64,000 nt of DNA from the NCBI RefSeq assembly GCF_014042365.1, contig NZ_JACEZS010000015.1:62001-126000 (forward strand), in the 5' to 3' direction. Positions 40,795 through 50,097 of the stretch are shown one piece after another. Numbering within the stretch: the stretch's first letter is position 1; every line of letters begins with the position of its first letter. The position numbers and the translations under genes were made by a program. This stretch comes from Rugamonas fusca (lineage in GTDB: Bacteria; Pseudomonadota; Gammaproteobacteria; Burkholderiales; Burkholderiaceae_D). A model generated the notes under the pieces. The model was not told the DNA's origin, searched no databases, and saw only the letters and a list, made by a program, of their open reading frames with translations.

Positions 40795-41988
40795 CTAGCG
40801 CCGCCCGTACATCATCAGCTCTGCCAGCAGGCTGCGCGCAGGGCGGAACAGGTCGATGGCGGCCAGCGACATGCCCAGCAGCGCCTGCGCCGGCGAGTCG
40901 TTGGCGAAGATGCGGGCCATGGTGTCCGTCACGCGCATGGTGGTGCTGCGATCGGCGTGGCGCTGGGCCGTGTAGCGGGCCAGGTTGGCCGGCGTGGCGG
41001 CCGGGGCCAGCAGGCGCGCCAGCACGGCCACGTCGCGCAAACCAAGATTGAGGCCTTGTCCGGCCACCGGGTGCATGGTTTGCGCGGCGTTGCCGATGGC
41101 GACCGAGCGCGCCGTGCTGCGTGCGTCCGCGTTCAAACCCAGCGGGAAGCCCAGGCGCGGCGTGGCGGCCACGAATTTGCCGAGGCGGTCGCCGAACGCC
41201 AGTCCCAGTTGCGCGAGGAAAGCCGCGTCGTCCAACGCCAGCAAGGCTTGCGCCTGTTCCGGGCGCACGCACCACACCAGCGAGTATTCGGCCTGGCCGT
41301 CGCGGCTGTCCTGCGGCAGCAGTGCCAGCGGGCCTTGTTCCGTGAAGCGTTCATAGGCGCGGTGGGCAATCGGCGCGCTGCTGCGCACCTGCGCGATGAT
41401 GGCCGTCTGTTCGTAGTCGCGCCGCACGGATTTGCTTTCCTGGTCGCTGAACAATCCACCTTCGGCCTGCACCATGATGGCCGCGCTCAGCGTGCGCGCA
41501 TCCTGTTCGCCTTCGTGCAGGATGTGCAGGTCGATGCGGTCCTCGTGTTCCGCGCTGCCCGTCACGCGCGCGGGGCGCAGCATGCGGATGCCGGCCCGTT
41601 CGCATACGGCCCCCAGCACCGTCACCAGGTCGCCGTAGCGTGCCACGTAGCCCAGGGCGGGCACGCCGTGCTCGTCGCGGTCTATCATGCTGCGGCCGAA
41701 CTGGCCGCGGCGCGACACGTGGATCTGGTGGATGGGTGTGCCGGCCACGGGCCAGGCGCCGATCTCCTCCAGTATCTGGCGGCTGCCGTAGGACAGGGCC
41801 AGCGAGCGCGGGTCGTTGCTGGCTTGCGCCAGGGTCTTGGCGTCGATCAGGCCGATGCGCTCCGGCCTCACGCCGCGCTTGACCAGCAACGCCGCCAGCG
41901 CCATGCCGGCCGGGCCGGCGCCGCAGATGGCGATGTCGAGGTCGGTGGCGGTGGTCGCGGCAGGGAGCGTGGCGGTGTCTGGATTCAT
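40795..41988 (-). CDS. ubiH: 2-octaprenyl-6-methoxyphenol hydroxylase, UbiH
   Basis: The 397-residue FAD-dependent monooxygenase of ubiquinone synthesis has the dinucleotide motif IAICGAGPAGMALAALL and the second FAD motif SVAIGNAAQTMHPVAGQGLN. The GNAAQT-HP-AGQG form, instead of GDAAH, is the UbiH-specific variant as opposed to UbiI or UbiF. It starts at ATG 41988, inside the pepP stop (ATGA), so the two are translationally coupled, as the pepP-ubiH order is in E. coli. It is last in the amgK-murU-pepP-ubiH unit. Confidence 0.9.
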   Translation of the reverse strand: MNPDTATLPAATTATDLDIAICGAGPAGMALAALLVKRGVRPERIGLIDAKTLAQASNDPRSLALSYGSRQILEEIGAWPVAGTPIHQIHVSRRGQFGRSMIDRDEHGVPALGYVARYGDLVTVLGAVCERAGIRMLRPARVTGSAEHEDRIDLHILHEGEQDARTLSAAIMVQAEGGLFSDQESKSVRRDYEQTAIIAQVRSSAPIAHRAYERFTEQGPLALLPQDSRDGQAEYSLVWCVRPEQAQALLALDDAAFLAQLGLAFGDRLGKFVAATPRLGFPLGLNADARSTARSVAIGNAAQTMHPVAGQGLNLGLRDVAVLARLLAPAATPANLARYTAQRHADRSTTMRVTDTMARIFANDSPAQALLGMSLAAIDLFRPARSLLAELMMYGRR

Positions 41989-43322
41989 GGTGCCTGTTGC
42001 ATCAGGTGTTCGATATCGGCCACCGACTTGGGCGCGGCGGTGCTGATGATGGTGTGGCCGGTCGGGGTGACGATCACGTCGTCCTCGATACGGATGCCGG
42101 TATTCCAGAACTGCTCGGGCACGCCCTCGGCCGGCCATACGTAGATGCCCGGTTCCACCGTCACCACCATGCCCGCCTGCAGCGGGCGCGAGGGCTTGTC
42201 CGGCGTGTTCACGTCGCGGTACTGGCCCACGTCGTGCACGTCCATGCCCAGCCAGTGGCCGGTGCCGTGCATGTAGAACGGCAGGTAGCTCTTGCTGGCG
42301 ATCACGTCGGCCACGTTGCCGGCCTTGTTCTTGTCGAGCAGGCCCAGGTCCAGCATGCCTTGCGCCAGCACTTGCAGCGCGGCGTCGTGGATGGCCGTGT
42401 AGCGGTGGCCCGGCTTGATGGCGTGCAGCGCGGCCGCCTGCGCCGCCAGCACCAGTTCGTACAAGTCCCGTTGCGGTGCCGTGAAGCGGCCGTTGACGGG
42501 GAAGGTGCGGGTAATGTCGGAGGCGTAGCCATCGAGCTCGCAGCCGGCGTCGATCAGCAGCAGCTCGCCGTCGCGGCAGGGCGCGTTGTTGGCGCTGTAG
42601 TGCAGCACGCAGGCGTTGGCGCCGCTGGCGACGATGGAACTGTAAGCCGGATGCTGGGCCCCGCTGCGCCGGAATTCGTACAGCAGTTCCGCCTCGATCT
42701 CGTATTCGTGCATGCCGGGCCGGGTGGCGCGCATGGCGCGCGCGTGGGCGCGGCCGGAGATGGCGGCGGCGCGGCGCATGGTGGCCAGTTCGCCGTCATC
42801 CTTGAGCAGGCGCATCTCGTCCAGCAGCGGCAGCAGGTCGTGGGCGGCGGCGGGCGCCGTCACGCCCAGCCGGGACTGGCGCCGCACGGCGGCCAGCCAG
42901 CGCCGCACGCGCGCGTCCAGTTCAGCGTCGCTGCCCAGCGCGTAGTACAGGGCGGGCGCGTTGGCCAGCAGCTGTTCCATCTGCCCGTCCAGCGCGGCGA
43001 TGGTGAAGGTGGCGTCGAAGCCGAACGCGCTCAATGCCGCTTCCGGACCGTGGCGGAAACCGTCCCAGATTTCCCGTTCCGCGTTCTTCTCGCGGCAGAA
43101 CAGGATGGAGCGGGCCGGCGTGTCGCCGCGCGCGGCCACCAGCACCACCACGCTTTCCGGTTCCGTGAAGCCGCTCAGGTAGTAGAAATAGCTGTCGTGG
43201 CGGTAGGGGTAGTCGCTGTCGGCGTTGCGCGCCACTTCCTGCGCCGTGGGCAGCACGGCCACGGCGCCGGGCACCATCTGCGCCATCAGGCGGGCGCGCC
43301 GCGCGGCGCAGGCGCCTGTCAC
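41985..43322 (-). CDS. pepP: Xaa-Pro aminopeptidase (aminopeptidase P)
   Basis: The 445-residue metallopeptidase removes N-terminal residues before proline. It has an aminopeptidase-P N-terminal domain (YPYRHDSYFYYLSGFTEPES) and a pita-bread catalytic domain with the metal ligands in LLIDAGCELDGYASDITRTF (two Asp), HGTGHWLGMDVHDVG (His), VTVEPGIYV (Glu) and GIRIEDDVIVT (Glu). GTG start overlapping the murU stop (GTGA); its own stop overlaps the ubiH start. This tight packing indicates a single transcript. Confidence 0.94.
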   Translation of the reverse strand: MTGACAARRARLMAQMVPGAVAVLPTAQEVARNADSDYPYRHDSYFYYLSGFTEPESVVVLVAARGDTPARSILFCREKNAEREIWDGFRHGPEAALSAFGFDATFTIAALDGQMEQLLANAPALYYALGSDAELDARVRRWLAAVRRQSRLGVTAPAAAHDLLPLLDEMRLLKDDGELATMRRAAAISGRAHARAMRATRPGMHEYEIEAELLYEFRRSGAQHPAYSSIVASGANACVLHYSANNAPCRDGELLLIDAGCELDGYASDITRTFPVNGRFTAPQRDLYELVLAAQAAALHAIKPGHRYTAIHDAALQVLAQGMLDLGLLDKNKAGNVADVIASKSYLPFYMHGTGHWLGMDVHDVGQYRDVNTPDKPSRPLQAGMVVTVEPGIYVWPAEGVPEQFWNTGIRIEDDVIVTPTGHTIISTAAPKSVADIEHLMQQAP

Positions 43323-44038
43323 TTGGCCGCTCCGTTGCGTATGGGCTTGTTCAGGGCCTCCAATTGTTCGATGGTGCCCACGTTATGCCATTCGCCTTCA
43401 TACACTTCGCCGCCCACCTGGCCCCGTTCGATGTACTGGCGCAGCAGCGGGCCAAGCTTGGCGTGGCTGCCCGGCGTGATGGCGTCGAAGATCTCGGGCC
43501 GGTACACGCCGATATTGCCGAAGGTCCAGCGCGGATCGCCGTCGTTGGTGACGCTGTACATGGTCAGGCCGAAGTCGCCTTCGGGGTGGAATGGCGGGTT
43601 CTTGACCAGGTACAGCCAGGCCACGTCGCGCTTGTCGGCCGGGTAGGGGTTGCCCCACATGTCGGCGTCGTGCAGCACGTCCTTGACTTCCTCGAAGTCG
43701 AAGTAGGGGCAGTAGATGTCGCCCGAAATGGCCAGGAACGGTTCGTCACCGAGCAGGTGGCGGGCGGCGGCCACGCCGCCGGCCGTTTCCAGCGCCGTCT
43801 GCTCGGGCGAGTAGGCGATGCGGGCGCCATACTGGCTGCCGTCGCCCAGCGTTCGTTCGATCTGGTCGCCCAGGTGGGCGTGGTTGATGACGATGTCGGT
43901 GATGCCGGCACGCACCAGGTTGAGGATGTGCCAGACGATCAGCGGCCGGCCGCGCACGGTCAGCAGCGGCTTGGGGCAGGTGTCGGTCAGGGGGCGCATC
44001 CGCTCGCCGCGGCCGGCGGCGAAGATCATGGCTTTCAT
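43319..44038 (-). CDS. murU: N-acetylmuramate alpha-1-phosphate uridylyltransferase, MurU
   Basis: The 239-residue sugar nucleotidyltransferase has the signature MKAMIFAAGRGERMRPLTDT followed by CPKPLLTVRGRPLIVWHI, and FLAISGDIYCPYFDF as the metal-binding strand. Together with AmgK (next gene upstream) it converts MurNAc to UDP-MurNAc in the anabolic peptidoglycan-recycling route described in Pseudomonas, which bypasses de novo synthesis and confers fosfomycin tolerance. The pairing with amgK supports MurU over other uridylyltransferases. It is 63 bp from amgK and overlaps pepP. Confidence 0.9.
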   Translation of the reverse strand: MKAMIFAAGRGERMRPLTDTCPKPLLTVRGRPLIVWHILNLVRAGITDIVINHAHLGDQIERTLGDGSQYGARIAYSPEQTALETAGGVAAARHLLGDEPFLAISGDIYCPYFDFEEVKDVLHDADMWGNPYPADKRDVAWLYLVKNPPFHPEGDFGLTMYSVTNDGDPRWTFGNIGVYRPEIFDAITPGSHAKLGPLLRQYIERGQVGGEVYEGEWHNVGTIEQLEALNKPIRNGAAK

Positions 44039-44101
44039 GAGGGGCTTTCGTGGCTGGGCGGGCGCGGGCGCGGGGCCGGCGTCCGTCGTCAGCGTATCAA
44101 C

Positions 44102-45169
44102 TTAGAAGGTGTAGCCGACCTGCGGCTGCTTGTTTTCCAGCGTGTCGAGCAGGCGCACCAGGGGCTTGAGGTCCTTGTAGCGGCTGGCCGTCTTGCGCAC
44201 GTAATCCATCACGGTGGGCAGGTCGGCCAGGTAGCCGGACTTGCCGTCGCGGTAGTTCAGGCGGCAGAACAGGCCCAGGATCTTCAGGTGGCGCTGCAGG
44301 CCCATGTACTCGAAGTCCTTGTAGAAGGCGTCGATATCCTTGTTGACGGGCAGGCCCACGGCCTTGGCGTGCTGCCAGTAGCGGATGGTCCAGTCCAGCA
44401 CCAGTTCCTCGTCCCACTGCACATAGGCGTCGCGCAGCAGCGAGGCCACGTCGTAGGTGATGGGGCCGTAGACGGCGTCCTGGAAGTCGAGGATGCCGGG
44501 GTTGCCCGCATCCATGCGCATCAGGTTGCGCGAATGGTAGTCGCGGTGCATGAACACCTGCTGCTGGGCCAGCGCGCGGGCCAGGATGGCGTCGAACACC
44601 TTCTGCAGTTCGGCCGACTGGGCCTCCGTCAGCGTGGCGCCCAGGTGCTTGCCGATGTACCACTCGGGGAACAAATTCATTTCGCGCAGCATGAAGGCGC
44701 GGTCGAATTCGGGCAGCACGCCGGGCTGGCTGCTTTGCTGGATCTTGACCAGCGCTTCGAGCGCCTCCGCGTACAGGGTGGAGGCGTTGTCGTGGTCGAT
44801 TTCGCTCAGGTAGGTGCTGTTGCCGAGGTCCGACAGCAGCAGCAAGCCGCGCTGCGCGTCCTGCGCCACGATGGCCGGCACCGACACGCCGGCGGCGGCC
44901 AGCAAGCCTTGCACCTTGATGAAGGCCGGCACGTTCTCGCGCTCGGGCGGGGCGTCCATCACGATCAGGGTGGCGCCGTGTCCGGCCTGGTGGGCCGGCA
45001 GCACGTCGACCCGGAAGTAGCGGCGGAAGCTGGCGTCGGCCGAAGCGGGGCGCACCGTGTCCACCTGTACCAGGTCCAGGGTGGCGAGCCATTCCTTGAG
45101 CATGGCCAGGCGCGCGTCGGCGGTATCGGTGGCGGGGGAAGCGGGTGGTGAATTTGGCAATAAAGACAT
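44102..45169 (-). CDS. amgK: Anomeric MurNAc/GlcNAc kinase, AmgK
   Basis: The 355-residue aminoglycoside-phosphotransferase-like kinase phosphorylates the anomeric carbon of MurNAc or GlcNAc. Catalytic-loop motif VFMHRDYHSRNLM and metal motif GILDFQDAVYGPITYD are intact, and the N-terminal lobe has SADASFRRYFRV. It is adjacent to murU, the next enzyme of the same recycling pathway. It diverges from lptD, whose start is 88 bp away; a TATAAT at 45200-45205 lies between them. Confidence 0.9.
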   Translation of the reverse strand: MSLLPNSPPASPATDTADARLAMLKEWLATLDLVQVDTVRPASADASFRRYFRVDVLPAHQAGHGATLIVMDAPPERENVPAFIKVQGLLAAAGVSVPAIVAQDAQRGLLLLSDLGNSTYLSEIDHDNASTLYAEALEALVKIQQSSQPGVLPEFDRAFMLREMNLFPEWYIGKHLGATLTEAQSAELQKVFDAILARALAQQQVFMHRDYHSRNLMRMDAGNPGILDFQDAVYGPITYDVASLLRDAYVQWDEELVLDWTIRYWQHAKAVGLPVNKDIDAFYKDFEYMGLQRHLKILGLFCRLNYRDGKSGYLADLPTVMDYVRKTASRYKDLKPLVRLLDTLENKQPQVGYTF

Positions 45170-45199
45170 GAAGCGGACGGTGAAAGCTGAAGATTCCCA

Positions 45200-45205
45200 T
45201 ATAAT
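45200..45205 (+). promoter_or_regulatory. -10 hexamer between amgK and lptD
   Basis: A perfect TATAAT lies 52 bp upstream of the lptD ATG. A matching -35 is not obvious (the expected region falls in the amgK 5' end), so this is only a likely lptD promoter element. Confidence 0.4.
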
Positions 45206-45257
45206 AAGGGATTCATTTCAAAAAATCGCCTGTCATGGTGTTAAGTCGCTACCTTTC

Positions 45258-47489
45258 ATGAGCTGGTTCCTGGCCCCTTACCCCTCGCAACGCTGGGCAT
45301 ATGCCTTGTCCGCCCTCGTCACCGTGGCGGCGTTGCCGGTCCACGCCCAGACCCAGCCCAAGCCACGCCCGCCGCGTGTGGACGACCCGAACGCACCGAC
45401 CACCATCCAGGCCGAGGACATCAGCGGCCGCCCCGAGCGCGAGCTCAATCTGGCGCGCGACGTGGAACTGGTCAAGGGCAAGACCCGGGTCAAGGCCGAC
45501 ACGGCTTGCTACCGCCAGGTCGAGGACGAGGTGGAGGCCGAGGGCCATGTGCGCATCTGGCGCTTTGGCGACTACTTCACGGGCGATGAACTGAAACTGA
45601 ACCTGGACACGGGCGTGGGCTACATGCAGCACCCGACCTACCAGATGGAACTGAACCACGCCCAGGGCAAGGCGCAGCGCATCAACTTCCTCAACGAGGA
45701 CGAGGCGCTGGTCCTGGACGGCACCTACAGCACCTGCCAGGGCCCCAACCCGGACTGGTACTTGAAGGCCAGCCGCCTCAATCTCGACTCCGGGCGCGAC
45801 GTGGGCACGGCCGGCCAGACCATCGTCTATTTCAAGGACGTGCCCATCCTCGGCACACCGGCCCTGTCGTTCTCGCTGTCGGGCGCGCGCCGCTCCGGCT
45901 GGCTGCCGCCCATGCCCGGCTTTGGCTCCAAGGGCGCGGCCGAGCTGACGGTGCCGTACTACGTCAACATCGCGCCCAACCGCGACCTGACGCTGTACCC
46001 GAAGATCATTCCCCGGCGCGGCTTCCAGCTGGGCGCCAATGGCCGCTACATCGGCGAGACGGATGCCGGCATGTACCGTGGCGAGACTTACCTGGAGTTT
46101 CTGCCGCACGATAAGCAGACCCAGACGGACCGCTGGACCATCAAGTCCACCCATACCCAGGACCTGGCCAGGGACTGGTCGTATGGCTGGAGCGTGCGCG
46201 CCGCCTCGGACGACAACTACCCGAACGATTTTTCCAAGACGGTGGCCGGCAGCGCCGAGCGTCAGCTGCTGCGCGAACTGCGCAGCGACTACCATGGCGA
46301 ATACTGGCGCCTGACGGCCCGGGTCCAGAAGTACCAGGTGCTGCAGGACCCCGACTCCATCACCGACAAGTCGCTGTTCGTGACGCGCCCGTACGACCGG
46401 CTGCCGTCGCTGAACTTCCACGCGGGCCGCTACGACGTGGCCGGCTTCGACTGGGAATTCGACAGCGAGCTGACGCGCTTCTGGCATCCGACGGAGTTGC
46501 GCGGCACGCGCCTGGTGGCGATCCCGCAGCTGAGCTACCCCATCATCGGGGCCAGCTACTTCGTCACGCCCAAGCTGATGCTCAATGCCAGCACCTACCA
46601 GCTCGACGCGCACGACAACGACCCGGCCCGCGACCTGTCGCGCTCCGTGCCCACCTTCTCGCTGGACTCGGGCCTGGTGTTCGAGCGCGACGCCAAGCTG
46701 TTCGGCCGCGCCACCACGCAAACGCTGGAGCCGCGCCTGTTCTACGTGAACACGCCATACCGCGACCAGTCGGCCCTGCCCACGTTCGACACGGCCGCCG
46801 CCACCTTCAACTTCAGCCAGCTGTTCAGCGAGAACCGCTTCGTGGGCTCGGACCGCATCGGCGACGCCAACCAGCTGACGGCCGCGCTGGTGTCGCGCTT
46901 CCTGGAGTCGTCCGGCGCCGAGCGCCTGCGCCTGGCGTTCGGCCAGCGCTTCTATTTTCGCGACCAGCGCGTGCAGCTCGACGCCTCCACCCCCACCAAC
47001 GACAGCCGCTCCGACATGCTGCTGGCGGCCACCGGCCGCATCTCCGAGACGTGGGGCTTTGACAGCGCCGTGCAGTACAACCCCAGCCAGCACCAGACGG
47101 TCAGCTCCAACTACGCCATCCAGTGGCAGCCGGGCCAGAAGAAGGTGCTCAACCTCGGTTACCGCTACCTGCGCGACAGCTTCAAGAACGCCGACCTGTC
47201 GACCCAGTGGCCCGTGTCGCAGCGCTGGTATGGCGTGGGCCGGGTCAGCTACTCGCTGCTCGACAAGAAAATCCTCGAGTCGCTGGTGGGCCTGGAGTAC
47301 AACGGCGATTGCTGGGTGTTCCGCATGGGCGCCCAGCGGTTCGTGACGACGGCCAAGAACGTCTCCACTCCCATCTTCTTCCAGCTCGAGCTCAATGGCT
47401 TGTCCAAGCTGGGCGTGGGCAACCCGCTGGAGGCCATGAAGAACAGCATCCCCGGCTACCAGCGTTTGAACGAGGGCTACGGCCGCTAG
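45258..47489 (+). CDS. lptD: LPS-assembly outer membrane protein LptD
   Basis: The 743-residue protein inserts lipopolysaccharide into the outer leaflet with LptE. It has an N-terminal signal region (SQRWAYALSALVTVAALPVH, cleavage near AQTQ), a periplasmic LptA-like jellyroll (TIQAEDISGRPERELNLARD; DVELVKGKTRVKADTACYRQ) and a large C-terminal barrel from about residue 210 (LSGARRSGWLPPMPGFGSKG; YRYLRDSFKNADLSTQWPVS). Cys residues in TACYRQ, YSTCQGP and NGDCWVF could form the inter-domain disulfide needed for maturation, though only one Cys remains in the C-terminal pair. It leads lptD-surA-pdxA-rsmA, a conserved order. Confidence 0.95.
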   Translation: MSWFLAPYPSQRWAYALSALVTVAALPVHAQTQPKPRPPRVDDPNAPTTIQAEDISGRPERELNLARDVELVKGKTRVKADTACYRQVEDEVEAEGHVRIWRFGDYFTGDELKLNLDTGVGYMQHPTYQMELNHAQGKAQRINFLNEDEALVLDGTYSTCQGPNPDWYLKASRLNLDSGRDVGTAGQTIVYFKDVPILGTPALSFSLSGARRSGWLPPMPGFGSKGAAELTVPYYVNIAPNRDLTLYPKIIPRRGFQLGANGRYIGETDAGMYRGETYLEFLPHDKQTQTDRWTIKSTHTQDLARDWSYGWSVRAASDDNYPNDFSKTVAGSAERQLLRELRSDYHGEYWRLTARVQKYQVLQDPDSITDKSLFVTRPYDRLPSLNFHAGRYDVAGFDWEFDSELTRFWHPTELRGTRLVAIPQLSYPIIGASYFVTPKLMLNASTYQLDAHDNDPARDLSRSVPTFSLDSGLVFERDAKLFGRATTQTLEPRLFYVNTPYRDQSALPTFDTAAATFNFSQLFSENRFVGSDRIGDANQLTAALVSRFLESSGAERLRLAFGQRFYFRDQRVQLDASTPTNDSRSDMLLAATGRISETWGFDSAVQYNPSQHQTVSSNYAIQWQPGQKKVLNLGYRYLRDSFKNADLSTQWPVSQRWYGVGRVSYSLLDKKILESLVGLEYNGDCWVFRMGAQRFVTTAKNVSTPIFFQLELNGLSKLGVGNPLEAMKNSIPGYQRLNEGYGR

Positions 47490-47548
47490 CGCCTGCTGCG
47501 CCCCGCCCGATTGACTTTTTTACCCCTGACACATGAGCGTTCTCCATT

Positions 47549-48970
47549 ATGCGTAAAGCCAGTATGCACCACACGAAGATCGCAGCGCTGTTGCTGTGCG
47601 CCGCCGCCACCTCGGGCTGCAGCATGTTCTCGAGCAAAAAGACGCCGGCCCCGGCGCCCGCGCCCGTGGCCGCCCCGGCCGCCGCCGCGCCCACCGCCGC
47701 CGCGCCCAAGGCCGCCGCCGCCAAGGCCAGCGCCACCACGCCGATCGACTCCATTGCCGTCGTCGTCAACGATGACGTCATCACGCGCCAGGAACTGGCG
47801 GCCCGCATCGCCGCCGTGACCCAGCGCATGAAGGCGCAGAACGTGGCCCTACCCGACGCGGCCGACCTGCGTCACCAGATCCTCGAACGCATGATCGTGG
47901 AACGGGCCCAGATGCAGATGGCCAAGGAGTACGGCGTGCGGGTGGACGACACCATGCTTGACCGCGCCATCGGCCGCATCGCCGAGCAGCAGAAGATGAC
48001 GGTGCAGGAATTGCGCAACCAGATGGAAAAGGAGGGCACCACCTTCGCCGCGTTCCGCGAGGAGATCCGCGACGAGATCATCATGCAGCGCCTGCGCGAG
48101 CACGAGGTGGACGCCAAGATCCAGATTTCCGAGGCCGAGGTGGACAGCTACCTGGCCGCCGAGAAGGCCGCCGCCGCCGAGCAGGTGGAGCTGAACCTGT
48201 CGCAGATCATGATCCGCATTCCCGAAAACGCCACGCCGGAAGTGATCGCGGCCCGCCGCGAACGGGCCGAGCAGGTCATGCGCCAGCTGCGCACGGGCGC
48301 CGACTTCGCCAAGATGGCCGCCTCGTTCTCGGACGCCAGCGACGCCCTCAAGGGCGGCGAGATCGGCTGGCGCAACGCCGACCACCTGCCGCCGCTGTTC
48401 GCCGATGCGCTCACCAAGCTCAAGGCCGGCCAGGTCACGCCCATCATCAAGAGCGTGGGCGGGTTCCACATCCTGAAGGTGGTGGACCGCCGCAGCGTGG
48501 CCGAAGGCCAGGCCGCCGCCGCCGTCCAGCAGACCCACGCGCGCCACATCCTGATCAAGGTCACGCCCACCATGAGCGCCTACGACGCCAAGCGCAAGCT
48601 GATGGACCTGAAGGAGCGGCTCGACAACAAGGCCGCCAAGTTCGAGGACCTGGCGCGCCAGTTCTCCAACGACGGCTCGTCCGTCAAGGGCGGCGACCTC
48701 GGTTGGCTGTACCCGGGCGACACGGTGCCCGAGTTCGAGGCCGCCATGAACGCGCTCAAGCCCGGTGAAGTGAGCCAGCCGATCGAGACCAGCTACGGCT
48801 ACCACCTGATCGAAGTGTTGGAGCGCAAGAGCGACGACATGTCCAAGGAGCGCCAGCGCAATGCGGCGCGCCAGGCCATCCGCGAGCGCAAGCTGGCCGA
48901 GGCCGTGGAGGACTGGCAGCGCGAAGTGCGCGACCGCGCCTACGTGGAATTCCGCGACGAGACCAGGTAA
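47549..48970 (+). CDS. surA: Periplasmic chaperone/peptidyl-prolyl isomerase SurA (possibly lipid-anchored)
   Basis: The 473-residue outer-membrane-protein chaperone has a SurA N-terminal domain (IDSIAVVVNDDVITRQELAA), two parvulin domains (first around LNLSQIMIRIPENATPEVIA to GGFHILKVVDRR; second around ARHILIKVTPTMSAYDAKRK to YGYHLIEVLERK) and a short C-terminal helix. The N-terminus is unusual: the signal peptide ends in LLLCAAATSGCSMFSS with a lipobox-like TSGC at Cys24, followed by an Ala/Pro-rich linker of about 35 residues, so the protein may be a lipoprotein. A second ATG six codons in is possible. It is part of the lptD-surA-pdxA-rsmA operon. Confidence 0.93.
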   Translation: MRKASMHHTKIAALLLCAAATSGCSMFSSKKTPAPAPAPVAAPAAAAPTAAAPKAAAAKASATTPIDSIAVVVNDDVITRQELAARIAAVTQRMKAQNVALPDAADLRHQILERMIVERAQMQMAKEYGVRVDDTMLDRAIGRIAEQQKMTVQELRNQMEKEGTTFAAFREEIRDEIIMQRLREHEVDAKIQISEAEVDSYLAAEKAAAAEQVELNLSQIMIRIPENATPEVIAARRERAEQVMRQLRTGADFAKMAASFSDASDALKGGEIGWRNADHLPPLFADALTKLKAGQVTPIIKSVGGFHILKVVDRRSVAEGQAAAAVQQTHARHILIKVTPTMSAYDAKRKLMDLKERLDNKAAKFEDLARQFSNDGSSVKGGDLGWLYPGDTVPEFEAAMNALKPGEVSQPIETSYGYHLIEVLERKSDDMSKERQRNAARQAIRERKLAEAVEDWQREVRDRAYVEFRDETR

Positions 48971-48979
48971 GGAGCGACC

Positions 48980-50083
48980 ATGAGCATGCCGCAGCCAACT
49001 TCGCCCGCGTCGGCGCGCCGCCCCGGCGTGCGCCCGGCGCTTGGCGTCACGGTGGGCGAGCCGGCCGGCATCGGCCCCGAGCTCGCCATCCGCGCCGCCT
49101 GGGCGCGCCGCCACGAGGTCAACTGCGTGCTGCTGGGCGACGCGGCCTACCTGGCCATGCTGGCCGGCGAGATCGATCCGGCCATCCGCCTGTCGTCGCT
49201 GTCGCTGCAGGCCGTGCGCAATGGCGGCCTGCCCCATTTCGGCTTTGACCGCCTGAGCGTGATCGACGTGCCGCTGGAAGCCCATGTCCACCCCGGTGTG
49301 CTCGACAAGAACAACGGCCGCGCCGTGCTGGCCACGCTGGACGCGGCCATCGAAGGCGTGCGGGCCGGCTGGTTCGAAGCCATCGTCACGGCGCCGCTGC
49401 AAAAGAGCACCATCAACGATGCCGGCATTGCGTTTTCCGGCCACACGGAATACTTCGCCGCCCAGACGCACACGGCGCAAGTGGTGATGATGCTGGCCGG
49501 CCAGCCGCAAGGCGTGGCCGGCGCGCCGCCGCTGCGGGTGGCGCTGGCCACCACCCATCTGCCCTTGAAGGACGTGGCGCAGGCGCTCAGCCAGGAAGGC
49601 CTGGCCCGCATCCTCGACATCATCGCCCACGACCTGCGCGTCAAGTGCGGCATCGCCGCGCCGCGCATCCTCGTCACGGGCCTGAACCCGCACGCGGGCG
49701 AGGGCGGCTACCTGGGGCGCGAGGAAATCGACATCATTAAACCGGCCATCGCGGCCGCCCGCGCGCGCGGGCTGGACGTGACGGGCCCGTATCCGGCCGA
49801 CACCCTGTTCCAGCCCAAGTACCTGCAGCAGGCCGACTGCGTGCTGGCCATGTACCACGACCAGGGCTTGCCGGTGCTGAAGTACGCCACCTTCGGCCAC
49901 GGCGTCAACATCACGCTGGGCCTGCCGCTGATCCGCACCTCCGTCGACCATGGCACGGCGCTCGACCTGGCCGCGCAGGGCGTGGGACTGGCCGACTGCG
50001 GCAGCATGGAAGCGGCCATCGATAGCGCGCTGCGCATGGCCGAGGCCAGCCGCGCGGCCGGCTATCCCCCTTATCACCCATAA
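48980..50083 (+). CDS. pdxA: 4-hydroxythreonine-4-phosphate dehydrogenase
   Basis: The 367-residue NAD-dependent enzyme of pyridoxal phosphate synthesis shows [14 protein letters not shown] at the N-terminus and the metal-binding His residues in [17 protein letters not shown] and [12 protein letters not shown], plus [13 protein letters not shown] and [20 protein letters not shown]. The first 15 residues are a Pro/Ser-rich extension. It lies 9 bp after surA, with an AAGGAG ribosome site, and 14 bp before rsmA. Confidence 0.95.
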   Translation: MSMPQPTSPASARRPGVRPALGVTVGEPAGIGPELAIRAAWARRHEVNCVLLGDAAYLAMLAGEIDPAIRLSSLSLQAVRNGGLPHFGFDRLSVIDVPLEAHVHPGVLDKNNGRAVLATLDAAIEGVRAGWFEAIVTAPLQKSTINDAGIAFSGHTEYFAAQTHTAQVVMMLAGQPQGVAGAPPLRVALATTHLPLKDVAQALSQEGLARILDIIAHDLRVKCGIAAPRILVTGLNPHAGEGGYLGREEIDIIKPAIAAARARGLDVTGPYPADTLFQPKYLQQADCVLAMYHDQGLPVLKYATFGHGVNITLGLPLIRTSVDHGTALDLAAQGVGLADCGSMEAAIDSALRMAEASRAAGYPPYHP

Positions 50084-50097
50084 CAAGAAGAACCCGC

